A stretch of DNA of 64,000 bases from Sipunculus nudus (lineage: Eukaryota; Annelida; Sipuncula; Golfingiida; Sipunculidae): assembly GCA_026874595.1 (NCBI GenBank), contig CM049318.1, positions 55,939,250 through 56,003,249 on the forward strand, read 5' to 3'. Of the stretch, positions 44,786 to 58,609 are shown piece by piece. The notes under the pieces are model-generated. The model saw only the letters and a list, made by a program, of their open reading frames with translations. It had not been told where the DNA came from and searched no databases. Positions within the stretch are counted from its first letter, which is position 1, and the number at the start of each line of letters is the position of its first letter. The translations under genes and the position numbers were made by a program.

Positions 44786-46020
44786 AAGCAGCTCTTTTGT
44801 TTCCCATTATCACCTTAAGTTCAAAAACCTATTATTCCTTGGGTCAATTTATCGACAGATCTCTTTTGATCTATTATATATATCAAAGCACATACATCAT
44901 TAAAGCTGATAAACACTATTTATATCTTAAATTGATTACATCTCGACCGTCTTAAATAAAAATGTGCATGAAACTAAATGCGTATAACATATGCATTTTT
45001 TTAAATCAAATTTTACTAGACAGATTTAATACTGCAACTTGCTTAATGCTATTGTTTATTTTTTTTAATAACAGCATCGATACTATGTAATCAATATTCA
45101 CAGGTTACCCATTTTGATATTTAGTGTGTTCTCGGTTATTTTAAATGGACTTTACACATGAGTTGGTGAAACCACATATTTGTTGGGTACAGGATATGAT
45201 TGGTAACGAGTAAGTTCAATTTAATCACTCCTAATCTGTATAAGTAATGGTCTTTCGTAAACATGTTTCAAAATTATATTCATTGTAATACCAGTTCCAT
45301 TCAAAAATGCTGAATATATGGATTTTTCAGCAACGTCACTCCAATAGACTCTTTCGTCACGAGGGTCATATTCCACAGCCATAGCAGTATAAGCAGCTCT
45401 TTTGTTTCCCATTATCACCTTAAGTTCAAAAACCTATTATTCCTTGGTCCTTATCGACAGATCTCTTTTGATCTATTATATATATCAAAGCACATACATC
45501 ATTAAAGCTGATAAACACTATTTATATCTTAAATTGATTACATCTCGACCGTCTTAAATAAAAATGTGCATGAAACTAAATGCGTATAACATATGTATTT
45601 TATTTAAATCAAATTTTACTAGACAGATTTAATACTGCAACTTCCTTAATGCTATTGTTTATTTTTTTAATAACAGCATCGATACTATGTAATCAATATT
45701 CACAGGTTACCCATTTTGATATTTAGTGTGTTCTCGGTTATTTTAAATGGACTTTAAACATGAGTTGGTGAAACCACATATTTGTTGGGTACAGGATATG
45801 ATTGGTAACGAGTAAGTTCAATTTAATCACTCCTAATCTGTATAAGTAATGGTCTTTCGTAAACATGTTTCAAAATTATATTCATTGTAATACCAGTTCC
45901 ATTAAAAAATGCTGAATATATTTGTTGGGTACAGGATATGATTGGTAACGAGTAAGTTCAATTTAATCACTCCTAATCTGTATAAGTAATGGTCTTTCGT
46001 AAACATGTTTCAAAATTATA
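44786..46020 (+). repeat. Nested tandem duplication carrying an LRP exon fragment
   Basis: 44786-45387 is repeated at 45388-45920 almost without change. The 45180-45280 part (GTTGGGTACAGGATATGATT) is repeated a third time at 45921-46020. At its right end the first unit carries about 100 bp (45281-45382) identical to 42864-42964, the core of LRP exon 1. The second unit keeps only about 37 bp of that fragment. Very recent duplication is implied. Confidence 0.8.
45281..45382 (-). pseudogene. Fragment of LRP-like exon 1
   Basis: It encodes A-V-E-Y-D-P-R-D-E-R-V-Y-W-S-D and S-A-F-L-N-G-T-G-I-T-M, identical to exon 1, but is cut on both sides and joined to unrelated duplicated sequence. There is no donor site and no continuation. 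Confidence 0.8.
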
Positions 46021-49000
46021 TTCGTTCGCGAAAATGTTCGGCTGTTTTACAAACAATATAAAGAAACTGAGCACTTATCTCACTTTAGGCTCTTCGAGCG
46101 CAAACTTTACCTATGGCCGTATAGGTACCCACAAACATTCTTAGATATCTCGCGCACTTTGAGACAGTAACTTTGGACTGATATATACCCGGTTTGCGGC
46201 GGAACGCCAACCACTTCAATCACTTTCTCGACATGTGCTAACACCAGCGGGTACTCTATGTTCAGTAGAAAACGCCCTTTTTGGCAACTAATCCCCCTAG
46301 GCTAGTAAACTTGGTGTTATTGTTTTATGAAGTATATGTTTATTTCATGTATATTAATGGGAGAGTTTTATACGTTGTTATAAGTCGCTGGAACTCCTAG
46401 GAGTAGCTTGCTTCCTACTAGTCAAGTAAAGGGGTAGGCAAGCGATTCGAAATAAAAGAGCCATTAAAATACACATGTAGTTTCCATAGCTACGGGACAT
46501 TACGTGAGATACACGAGCATGAGAAGAAAGAAACATCCGACAAGAACCAAAGCGTCCTTCTTTTCAGTAGCTGACTCGATTAAAGTTTACCATGATTCCG
46601 AATGAAGGGCAGATTTTTGGTGAAGGGCGGCGAGTGGTCAGTATTGTTCAATAAGGGATGGGCCTCCAGCATTTTTTTTGTAATCTGGTACCACATTTTT
46701 AGGGTAACAGATGCATAATCTGGATGGGGTTGTAGGTGTCAGCCAAATCAGTATTTATGAGACATTCGTCCAACGTTAACCCAGCGTCTGCATCTGAACA
46801 ACTCTTTGTATCAACACGTCGTTATCACTCATTTTACAGACATTTTGAAACCCTGAAAGAAACGTTAGGTTGTCAATGACAAGGACCCTTGGAAATAGGC
46901 AGTACTGCATTATAACATTCACAGTGTTACATGACGAGTTTTATTTGCAACAAATGATGAACGAAAAGGTAATTGGAAAATCCTGTTATAATCATCAGAC
47001 CGGTATAAAAGGTGCAGCATGAATATAGCAGATTGTGCATGTTATTGGGTAGTTTATAAATTTTATTGCTTTTTAATGGTGCAAAGATATGGGACATAGA
47101 ACTGTTAAGAAGTTTCCATTTCTGAGAAAACTGTTTTCGCCTTTTGATTTATGTGCACCCCACCTGACACGTCCAAGGATGTATGTCGTACAAGTTTGGA
47201 TCTGCATAATTCTCTTCAAACAAAGGTTCTTTATTTTTCATGTGATTTTGGTGGAAGACTACACTGATCTATCATCGATGTTTAGGCTTGACCAATCAGC
47301 GTGTGCTAATTAGAATTATCAATTCCAAGAACAGTACGTCTTATCATTTAGATACCAGTTATATCTAGATTTCCAAGTTAATTGGTAATTTATCATGTTG
47401 GTTTATGCAATGTTTATATTTTAATCACGTGTTGATTTTATTTTTTTGTAGCTGTCGTTGACAGAGTGGAATACTAAACCGATGTACTGTCGTATGGCCA
47501 CAACAGTGTTATGAGTCATGATTGCCTTCAGTGTTGTAGCGTCGATGCTGATTAAACATAGCCTACATTGTTTGTACTTGTGTTCTATTTATTCGATTAA
47601 ATGAGATTTTGGCATATCTGAAACAATGCAGATCAGGATTTTATACAGAAATTGTATGTAATGAGTGCTGAAACTGACACATACACCAAAATGTTTGTTT
47701 GTTTATCCACCCAATGATTTTCACTGGAGATTCATTTCGGACTCATGTATGATGTGTTTAGATAAATTTATGTGAAGGATTAAGACGACTTTAAACACGC
47801 TTCTCGCCAATCACACAAGATTGATTTCTAAATGCGTACTTGGCATAATTTTTGGAAAGATAAATTAGAATAAAAAATGTTGATCAGAAATTATAGGGCA
47901 ATTGAGATATTTATTGACAAAACAATGATAGCAGACATCAAACATCTGTCAAGTATACATACTAAAATGATAAGTATGAACAAAAAAATCAGACCGAACA
48001 TTCTGGATTGCAAAAAAAAAAATTTAGTCATTTTTAACGTATAACCAAAATATTGGGTGAACAGGTAAATCCAAACGATGCCTCAAGTCTCTCTTTGGCT
48101 TGCCCTAAGAGGTTGAAAGCAGTGGTGTTGTAATGATGATAGTGTCCACGAATATCTCTTTGGTTTGTTATAAACAATAAATATAGCCCAAGTATTTTAT
48201 TTTTCCTCCACTGTGATAAAACCTTACCTACAAACAAGGAAGCATACCTGAATTCACCTGTCCGTTCACTATCAAATTTCATGTATACAGTTAATTTAAT
48301 CTAACCTTCAACTAGATACGCGCTTTGTTCCCATGTAAGCCTGTTCACTGAGGTCACTCAACTAACATGTCCTTTTACCATTACGGTAACATTTCATTTA
48401 CCTGCCTTAGCTAACAACTACCCCATGAATGAAACATCGGTATTAACTGACTTCGTTTCCATCCTAATCTTTATTCAAATACAAATACATAGTATATTTG
48501 CATCTGGATTATAACACGCACAAATGACCACAAACCGCAAGACTGCATTTATATGATTTGAACTTAGAGACTGATACGCATAAATAATAAAATTCAAAAT
48601 CAATAAACCAGGAAGTGCGTCTATTACTCACCTTGGGCTCTCACCAACATACATATTATCCAGTATACCATCAATTGTTTTGTACATACAAAAATTTTCT
48701 TATGTCTAATTCAGACGAGGTTCATTCATACCCGCGAAAGATAAACTCAATAAATAGCTCTCTGCGTCAAATCTCACCTTTCTTTTTTTTGTCATCACAC
48801 TTAAGCTGAAACATACTTGTGTACAGTAACAATATATGCCATTCGTAATTCTGATTTGCTGGGCCTGAACACGTGATTAGGATCTTTTGCTGTCCCGTCA
48901 TAAAACACTATAGGTAAAGGTGTTAAGAACATATGAGTGTGTAACGGGAAGAGCAGTAATGTTAACACGACGGGTATGATAAACATGAAGAATCAGAGTC

Positions 49001-50094
49001 CAAACCAGTAAGTTAATAACTAGTACATCCTGCTTCAAGAGTTATCTGACGTAAGCTGTACATGTTGTCAGCAAACACATATGTTATCAAATGCCTTTGG
49101 AGATCTTATCTGGATACCTAGAAATGGTTTACTTGTGGTTATACTAACGAATTCAATATGTTCGCTTGGTCCGCGGCCTGATTAATGTCAAGAGTCTGTG
49201 AAGTGCAGTTTTCATAAGACAGTCCATGAACGCACTGGCTATTTAACGCAATGGAACCATTACATAGCTGTCTAAATATAAACACAACCTCTATGTAATA
49301 TGACCCTTATCACATCGCTAGCGTATTCAGATGTTCGGCTATTTAAGCGCACCCGTTTGACTGCTTTATCATATGATCCAATTTAATATAATGTAACAGT
49401 ATAATGTACATGTGCAGTATATGTATTTCTATTCAGACATATTTTTATGGGTTCAGTATATATATATAGGTGTCAAGTGGAAAGGTATACCATAAAACAT
49501 GGTATAGTGTAATGGATCTGTGATTGGCTACTCTGAATTTGTACCATGTTGACCCAGGTTCTGAGTGTGTCATTGTTATTTACCCATAATGCTAGGTTAT
49601 AAGTGTCCCGGTAATGTTGAGTTCATGTCCTCTGACACAATAAAGGTTTAAAGTTCATTATGCTCATCGGCTTAATGTTGATGATGATTGACGACTAATG
49701 AGGTGGCGATCTGGATGTGCAAGTCTATGATTATGAATAGAGATAATCCATATATAAATGGTATATTAAATGATATATTGAATAGTCTGTATCAGAAAGT
49801 TTACGTATAAGATGCTGACGTTTGTCGATTTCTTGATATTATTATTGTGTGTAAGTCTGAGAGGTGATCTCATAATACGGCGGTATCAGTGGCGGTAATG
49901 TGCATGTTTGCACGAGGAATCGCGTCACGTCATTATCGATATGGAGGGGTCGTTCGGTGCTATTAATATTATGGTAGGTCTCAATGTCTGTAGTGTGCCA
50001 TGAAACCGGCATCGCGATTTAATCCTTTCCTTATGGTGTCACATTTGTCAATCAATTTTAGTTCCCATATTTGTCGTTGTCGTGTGTCGCATTC
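46021..50094. other. About 4 kb without a supported gene
   Basis: No domain, RNA gene or clear repeat is seen. Minus-strand ORFs at 48034-48282 and 48801-48986 have possible splice sites nearby but no recognisable family, and are left out. Confidence 0.35.
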
Positions 50095-50114
50095 TATATA
50101 TAAATATATATATA

Positions 50115-50171
<57 letters not shown>
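50095..50171 (+). repeat. (AT)n microsatellite
   Basis: A long AT run. The overlapping ORFs rich in Tyr/Ile are translations of it. Confidence 0.95.
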
Positions 50172-50174
<3 letters not shown>

Positions 50175-50300
50175 GGTTGGGTCCAATTACAGGGGTTCTA
50201 TTACTATTACTATTACTATTACATCTTATTCCTTCTAGTACTATTACTATTACCATTACAACATTTTTTATGTATTATTATTACTATTACTGGGCTTCTA
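50172..50300 (+). repeat. CTATTACTATTAC-type array, left copy
   Basis: It begins CAGGGTTGGGTCCAATTAC and continues as an imperfect TATTAC hexamer array. A similar stretch beginning CAGGGTTG lies at 51912-52087. Confidence 0.6.
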
Positions 50301-51911
50301 TTACTATTGCTATACTTTCAAATAGTGATCATAGCATATGCTGACCTTGCCCTCTACATTACCCCCACCTCATTTCCTGTAGATGGAACTTTAACGTGTT
50401 CATATATCTTAATTGTAATTCTTGTTATTGTTGTCCTAAATTAAAAATGAAAATTAAATAGATTTAAATCCTTTAGTATAAATGAGGTTTTTGTCGCTAT
50501 TAATACGCACAATTTGGATAAGATAAGCATTATTTAAAGATAGTTCTCTAACAGTAATACATATATCCAGTTCCGGTAGGTACGTATTCACCATAGTTAA
50601 AGACCCTGTCATACGTTTCACACAATGTTCAATAGAAAGTTAAATAAAAAAATAAACTTCATGTTAAGCACCGTTTAAAAAGAAAAAGGGTAAGGTTTAA
50701 ATAATCCTGAAACACAAAAAAATATTAAACGAAGGTTTGATCCAATATAATGTAATCAAATATGATCAGTTCCTGCTAAATACAACATAAATCAAGTAAT
50801 ATACACCTATATCTGTATACTTAGTATAGTTTAATTAAAGAATATACAATGTGCACATAGTCCTTGCTTGTATTATTCAAATTCAACCTGTTCATTTTCA
50901 ACAAAAAACGAAGTCGTGTGTCTATACCATTAATATATTAAATCTATTTTTATTAGTCCATTTTAATTAAGGCTGTTGCTATATTTAATTTTAATTGCAG
51001 ACTTTCTTCAACTTTGAGAATATGCATAGACCCCGAGATCTGCAAAATAACCAATGAATTTTCATCAAATGTGACAGAAGGAAACTCCTTGATTTTAAAT
51101 TGACCATGACCTCAAGAGGTTTAAAGCATGTTTAGGCCTACTCACAGATTTATGTTTAAATTAAAGACCTATATAAGTATATATTCATTGTTTATAAGTT
51201 TGAGATTAGGGTCATATATAATTTTTCATGGAAATATAATAAGGCTCACTCCCCATTTAACATGTTAAAAAATTATTCAAAACTTATTAATATAATGGGC
51301 TTTATTAATACATTTCTATTTGCATGTACCCCTGTAACTTTAATGTGTATTCAAAAACTGCCTAGAGTAATACTCATAATGCTGATGTCTGTTTATACTT
51401 ATAGCCGGACTTAGTCCGGACCTTTACTTCTGGGGCAATGTGGCTAGGTCCAGAGATCTAGACACTTCGTTTTATTTTTTCTTGAACAGGTGTTCATTAC
51501 ACATGATAAACATAAGATTTTCATAAACACTGGATTTGTCCAAGCCATACTACCTAGACATGGTTAGTACAAACAGGGCCTCATTCAAATTCACTCTCTG
51601 TGGCACCACTAACTATAACTCATCAGAGGTTATGACAATTAGACGGTCTACTCAAACATCAGCAGCACTGTCTAGCCTCAGCTGACAAAATCATGTCCCA
51701 CATTATGTGTAAGCTGGCCAAGAACTACTGAAATGTTTACTGACCATGCCTAATTAATGAATCTGCAAACAAGCCCAGGGTTTATCTAATTGGTTATCAT
51801 CTCAAGCCAATGCCTGATAACTATGACCACTGGACCATGACATCTAATCACAAATCAACTCCTCCTGTGTTTTTAGTATAGTCACACAAACGCTCCAACC
51901 CTAACCTAGTC
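50301..51911. other. Sequence between the two TATTAC arrays
   Basis: No gene is recognised. It may be the interior of a repeat element bounded by the arrays. Confidence 0.35.
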
Positions 51912-52087
51912 CAGGGTTGTAATAGTTTAAGTAATAGCTATTATTCTCTTACTTAGGTTCTATTACTATAACTGTTACAGGTTAAAATTTCTTGACTATT
52001 ACTATTATTATTACTATTACTTTGAAAACCTGTAATTTTCTATTACTATTACTGTTACATATAGTATTACTATTACCCCTTCCCTGT
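51912..52087 (+). repeat. CTATTACTATTAC-type array, right copy
   Basis: It begins CAGGGTTGTAATAG, continues with imperfect TATTAC units in the same orientation as the left copy, and ends CCCTG. Confidence 0.55.
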
Positions 52088-53339
52088 GATAAATATATAT
52101 ATGTATATATATATATATATATATGTATGTTTCTTCATTGAGATAACAGGTGATTAACTATCACATTTCAAAAGAAGAATACCCGTTAATTATTTAACTT
52201 ATGTGCTTACTAAATTGATTGTTGGTGTTGATTAATGGTACATACTGGCAGAGAGTCGCTTGAAGTTCGATATGGACCGGGAACTGAGCCCCTTTTCACT
52301 AAAAGTTACTGACTATTCACGAGGTGCATGAATTACAAAACTTGATAATAAGCAAAGTGCTCGGTAGCCCTTTGAATATTCATGAGCTTCGACACGCTAG
52401 CTAAGCTTTTTACACAGGCGTGCCTCTTCACCTCCGAACTAGTGACCTATGAGCATATTGACCCGAGCGCTCGGCCCCGGTGTGCTTAATTACAATGAGC
52501 GCTCACTCAACCAGAACAGCAAAACAAGCGAGTGATCGCAATAATGTGTATTAATTGGTAATTTTGTGTGGGGAAATTTTGTACGCGTCACAGTCTATTA
52601 CCATAAACTAGGTAACATTTATAATCAGGATGATATTTACTCGAATGTTTCTGACTGGACTTGTAATTCCTTCAAGGAATTTGTCAAGAGGAATCGGATT
52701 TAGATCATAGGCTCAGTCACTCATCTCGCCCATGTATGTCGGGTATTCTGTTATTTATTTTTAATATATAGAGATAAGATGAATGGACTGAAATGATCTT
52801 TGCACTTGTACAGGAATTCCTTGTATAGTGTCCATCGGCTCAAACAGGGATCAAAAAGCCACTGAACGGGGACTGTGAAATGTCAATCTGACCATTCTGC
52901 GCACAAGCTGAGTGTGATGGTACAGAAATTAAATATTCCCAAAATTGGTCCTACATGCACAATAACGTTTTTGGATTATTACATCCCTGCAACTGATGAA
53001 AATTATTGTCTGGTGCATAGTTTGTTGTTTATCTGCTCGTCTCTCCGTCCAATATATTTCCACGTTGATAAGTTCAGCTCCATTTAATGATCTTAATTTC
53101 TAGGCAGAACTGCAGGCAGGAGGTAAGAATAGTTTATATATCGTAGAGCGGAAACACAACTCATGAGATGTAAAGCCCTACTCTCCAACTGTAGGAGTTC
53201 TTACTTTTGCCTATGTTACTCACATTTATCAGATTCTGATTTATTTGTGATCGCAAATTCTGTGCCTGACCTGTAACCAAAATGATTTAATGATATTGAG
53301 TTAGTACTGGGATCGATGTCCAGAATCAAAGGGACGGTG
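52088..53339. other. Intergenic DNA without a supported gene
   Basis: A short AT microsatellite lies near 52091-52125; otherwise nothing is recognised. Confidence 0.35.
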
Positions 53340-53640
53340 TGGCAGACCGTGAATGAAGGTCACTGTGACCTATATTCTGTGTGTATAGGAAACAATCATG
53401 ATTTGAGCACCCTGGAAGTCAGATGTGCACAAAATGAATTGGTTGGCCATAGAATCTTCTAATGAAATATCCAGGGAAGTCTTTGGCAACTTTTCTTGGA
53501 AACAGAAATAAGGTCACGACAACTTAAATTCTCCGAGCGACTGGCTTGAAACATGATTTTGAACAACTAGACAGACAGGAGACAAACTGTAACGTTGAGG
53601 CCCGAATCTTATAACACAACATCCAAGGAGGAAAAGGTGT
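53340..53640 (+). repeat. 156-bp repeat, two further units
   Basis: This is closely similar to 33110-33400 in the same orientation. The AGAATCTT(C/A) blocks at about 53452 and 53608 are 156 bp apart. Confidence 0.75.
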
Positions 53641-54480
53641 TCCCATCTGCAAAAGTATGGGCATCAATCCATACAGAAAAGAAATGTTCCAAAAGGGCGC
53701 CCTGAACCTGTGAGTCTATCTTTAGCACGTAAAGGAAACATTTACAAGCGGAATATATTTTGTGTATTTTTCTGTTTCATATATTTTGCTAAACTCTTGT
53801 AAACACGTTTACTGTAAGACTGGGCCATAGAACAAAGTATGGAATAAGCCAGTAATCGTAATATGTTAGACAAATGTAGATTTTTTTAGCCTATGCTACT
53901 TTCTAACAGCAGAAAATATTTAAAGACAGTCTGTTGAACATTTTTAAGAATCAGAAACTATAGTCCAGCCTTATATACAGCAGTATACCAGTATATGGTT
54001 TGATAAAATCAATATGGCCCATGACTATTTGGATATATATGCGTCATTTCCTGATTTGTAGGATTTATTTACATTTTGAAGCAAAGCTAAGGCCATACAC
54101 TTATTATATCAATGAACTATGGTAATCATACATAAATACCAACTAAGACTATCATGCCAGTATTCCTGACACAACTTCAAACTGTTTAAGGCCCAGTTTT
54201 TAAAGGAGTTGAACAATCTATGAAAAAAACTGAAAAAAAGGTATTTTATATTTAATGCAAACTTCAGAGGGGGAGTACAGGGGGTTACTCTTTGTATTGG
54301 AAAGAAAATGTGGGGAAAAAACATTTTCCACGGTTTTATATGCAGGTACATAAATTCAGGGTGTTAGAGTATCAGATTTCCCAAAATTTGTAAAATAATA
54401 CCCACCACTACTTAAATGTTTAAATCTTGAAGGAATTTTAATTTAAATAAATAAAATAGGAATGTTGTCCTTTTCTTGTC
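53641..54480. other. Spacer before the inverted paralogous block
   Basis: No gene is seen. Confidence 0.35.
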
Positions 54481-56640
54481 GGTACTATGTGAAGTAAACC
54501 CTGACTTTGGAGTAATTGCAAATAAATGATTTATAGACAGTTCATTTGTTTTGAGGTTATAGAATGTACATATTCTTTTTACTATTTTATCATTTCAAGT
54601 CGATTTTTTTAAAAAGCAATATAGCATGGGTTATTTGCGTCGTTGTGTGAATATGGAGTATGGGGAGGGTGAGATGGCAGATATAACTGTGACCTTCCTA
54701 CTTGGATGGGGTATTTTATTTCTCCTATGTAATACAATATTGTGTATTGTATTTATTTATTTATTATTTTTTTTTTGCAATTCGTCAGTTTTTGCTGCCT
54801 TTTTTATATTGTTTATAATGCTGTTTGGTGTATTTTAGTACCGATGATTACTGTTTTACCCCTTTTTGTTGATGTGCGGCCACAACGTAATTTAATTCCA
54901 AAGGAATTAATAAAGTATATCGTATCTTATCTGATGTTATTTTAGTTTATCTGAAAGGTGGAATGCACACTTGTAAATATATTTTAATACAACACTATTA
55001 TGAGCAATAATGGTATATGTCTGTCACTTCACAAAACACATTAAAATTATATCATGTTTACATTTTACTACTGTCAAAGCATTATTGGTTGGTGATACAT
55101 AAGTACTGCGTTTGATTACCATTTAATTTTCATGACAACAGACTGTTTCTCTTTGTATTGGAACATAAACATTTGTTATACTTCGTTTTTAAACCGAAAT
55201 TCCGTATACAGATGGATTTTCATATTGAGATTTGGGGATTGCTTTTCAATGTAAAGGGTAATCCTAATTCTTTGATAAATTATAAGAGCAACTAAGTTTC
55301 TTTGTAGTTAATGGACTTGATCAGTTGTCATATAAAGTGGAAAACACAAAAGGTCATATTTAGTCCATTATTTCCAAAACGATTTCGTCATGTTATTTAC
55401 GTGTATAATCTGTATAAATTCCGGCGTATATTGAGTGAATTGTCATTAATGCTGCATCCAAGGAGCTATCAAATATCCATCCACAGTCTCCGATGTTAAG
55501 ACTATTTAGTCACAATATTATATTTTTGTTTGAAAGCAAATAAATCTCCATTAATAGGCAGAGCTTTATGTGCTTTATATTCACAATGTTTTTTTTTTGT
55601 TTTGTTTTGTTTTTTTTTTGTTTTTTGTGGATGTTGTCAATTTTCATTTCCCATAAATATGAGCGTCGGTCTGGTTTAGTAAGCATTGTAATAAAAATGT
55701 TTTTGACAAGCAAGATGTTTATCCAAACCGGCTTCTGTGGCTCAGGGGTAGAGCATAGGACTCAAAGCCGGGAGGTCGTGCGTTCAAATCTCAGCCGAGG
55801 GGCGGTGCGATTTTCACAGTCGGTCCCAACCCAGGCCGAGCGTCTGCAGGCTGTACCCCACAGCCGTGTATCACTCACAAACAAGTGCGCCTTTGTGAGG
55901 TTCCTCGGCGTAATGACCCAGCAATGGGAATAATTACATACCCAGGACAGCAGGTGCGGTTAACACCGGGCCGGGGTGACACTAGGATATAAAATAAACT
56001 GACAGGAATCGAGTGCTACCGCCCTGTTACGTATTCTCAATCGAAATGGAACTCTGCATATGTAAATACTTAGCTTAAGAATTAGATAAGTCAGCATTAA
56101 ACAAGTGACCCATGGGTCATGTCGCACAGCTAAATTGGACTACAGATGTACACGTACACAGGTGATGCATGTATTAATAATGGATGTTATGATCTGATAA
56201 AAGATATTTATTAAGGAACCTTGAACAATGGGTAGAATGAAGAGAGTGCTCACAATCATGTTTTTTCCCCAATAGTCCTTAGAAAATAGGTAAAAGCAAA
56301 AAGATTTTACTAGGAACTCGCCATATGCTATGTTAGAAGTTTCTACGTCAAACTGCTATGACTTGTGTTCATCTGACTTTTATAACTTTAAAATAAATGG
56401 GCAGCATCTCCCTCACGAAATCCCGGTCGTATCTGTTGGAAGGTCTATATCTGTTTGAGGAAATATTGATAATCTGTTTCTTTCAGCTGAAGAAATATGG
56501 TAACATCAAACACTAGGTCAAAGTACAAGAAGTTATTTTTAAGGGAGATCATGCCCCCAAACAAGTCCTGGTAAATCCTGTAGGAAACCTTAAATAAAGT
56601 ATAAATGACCTATATTCTATGAGCTATGTGATTGTAAACA
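54480..56640 (-). repeat. Inverted paralogue of the block at about 33280-34950
   Basis: Several stretches match when reversed. 55500-55600 matches 34310-34400. 54480-54560 matches 34850-34940. The SINE at 55731-56104 matches 33840-34206. 56210-56400 matches 33640-33790, including CCCATTGTTCAAGGTTC and GAGTTCCTAGTAAAA. The colinear order shows one duplicated segment, not scattered repeats. Confidence 0.75.
55731..56104 (+). mobile_element. tRNA-derived SINE, best-preserved copy
   Basis: The A-box region is TGGCTCAGGGGTAGAGC (55737-55753) and the B-box region is CGTTCAAATCTC (55781-55792). The body includes CACAGCCGTGTATCAC and the 3' domain GAAATGGAACTCTGCATATG, and the element ends in CATTAAACAA. 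About 374 bp. It is non-autonomous and depends on a LINE partner for mobility. It lies within the inverted paralogous block, so it was probably duplicated with it. Confidence 0.8.
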
Positions 56641-58609
56641 CCTGGAAAGCAAGACTCAGAGTCTTAACCCCTGCTGCACTAAAATTAATTAAAAGGTCAT
56701 AGATTGAAAATAATAAATATCATGTACATATACATTCCTGTTATCGATCCTATATTTGAACAACATTTGCCCATGTTTCACAATAATGTTTCCATTTGAA
56801 GTTCATAAAAATATTTATATTTTTCAATAATTAATCCATAAATTGCTTTGAAATTGCTTTTCTTTTCCATCTTAGATAAAAATATCCTTCGAACATGAGC
56901 CACCTATAATTAATATTTTTTTTGTAGTGGGCGCTTTTCGATTTATGTGGAGATTCACATTTTACATTCAACTGATATTTATAACTCTGCAGTTATGTGT
57001 CTGACTTTGAAAACAAAGCTCATCCGGCATACCCATTTCCTGGCCATCATTCAAAATTTAACAACATCAGGTAATATTTTTCTTATAAAAGGGACTATCA
57101 AATGTGAAATTTCCCTTTTCGTGGTCTATTTCAAGTAATAATTCATGCGATTACTCCATGATTAATGCATGGATTATCTTATTATTTGTTACACATGTAA
57201 ATCGTGGATATCCTTAGAGATGGTGCCAGACAGGTGGAATCATCTGTAGTATATTTGAACATTTTTTATGTAAGTTAAATGGTCAATGTGTGAGTGTGAT
57301 TCCAAACTTAGCAATAATATACAGCATTCATTGATAAAGATGTTTAAGTCGAAAATACATCATGTGGTTTTATTTTGTGAGTGAGTTTAAAATGGGGGCA
57401 AAAAAATAAACATAAATAGCCACAACTTTAAAAAAAGTGACCTGGAGTCATGCACTTTTATTAATTTATAGAGCTTGATCCATTCTTCAAAAGTGTCTAT
57501 ATCATTTATACCCTAATTATTAGATTAAACTTTGAGTGTGGGAGTGAATGTTTGTCTTCCTTTCATTCATTTCATCATAAATGTAACAACATGTTTGTGA
57601 ATTTTAGACAACAATTATGATTAACATATCCATACCCCAAGAGCAAAATTTGATTTTATGCCAATTTCAGTGTACCACATTTTTGACGGGTATGTATATT
57701 TGATTTACAGGCCTCACTATATCTCTATTATGTTATGGTTGGTTTTGTTGATAGAAAGGTAATCTGGTATATTTTAACAAAATATGTTTAAATTATGTTT
57801 TTATTTTTATGGAAATTTTCAAGAATTGAACTTAAATCTTGAAAATAATTGCATATCATTACTTGCTCATATTGATTTATCATTACATTCTGCCAAAATA
57901 TAACCAAAATATAATTTTCCTTTAATGGAAAACAACTAATAAAGAGATAAACCTGGTAAAACAAAGTTATATAAACGCATATCTTCCTTAAATATTTTAA
58001 GTAAGGTGATTTACATGTCCATAAATAAAGAAAAACTAGATGTTTGCAATCAGCGATCACTTGAATCCCCCCTTGATGTTCCCAACTGAGCGATGCTAGT
58101 CGATGCTAGCTATGGAGTGTATGACCATGGAAATTAGGTCAAGGTCCAAAGTAAATATCAGGTGCTTCTCTGTCATCTCAGACTATATTATGCCCAAAGG
58201 TCAGTTTTGGAAAATCAGCCATATGTGAGATCTGGCACAATAACGGTAAAAAAAACCAAAAAAAAAACCAAAAAATAAATAAAAAACAATAACCCCTCCC
58301 CCCAAAAAAGATAAAAATCTATTACAATGGAACCAAAAATATTGAAATAGCAATAAACACACCAACCCCTTTAAGCCTAGTATCCTTACAGGAGTTTGCT
58401 TGATGATGATTTTCACGTTTTTATGACTTCACGACTTTCAGAGGCCATGTACAAGGGGGTTACACTACTTTAAAAATTCAAGAAATATTTTGTTCCTAAA
58501 TATTTCTACCAGATACATATTTTGTACCTGGTAGAGGGTTTATTGTTGTTAATTCCCACCCTAAGATTAGAATATTTACAACACCCTGTATTTATCTGCC
58601 ATGTTTGAA
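56641..58609. other. Spacer between inverted and direct paralogous blocks
   Basis: No gene is seen. An A/C-rich stretch at about 58244-58310 and short ORFs show no signature. Confidence 0.35.

Noticed and set aside
48034-48986. Minus-strand ORFs at 48034-48282 and 48801-48986, the second with a hydrophobic start and a good donor-like AA|GTATGT.
   Set aside because: No recognisable domain, no convincing acceptor joining the two, and no paralogue in the window. They could be exons of an unknown gene, but I cannot support it.
50000-50444. Overlapping Tyr/Ile-rich ORFs on both strands.
   Set aside because: They are translations of AT and TATTAC microsatellites.
55737-55806. Possible functional tRNA gene.
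   Set aside because: A- and B-box-like sequences are present, but the sequence runs on into a SINE body that recurs at 33840, 40970 and 28021, and no paired acceptor stem is evident.
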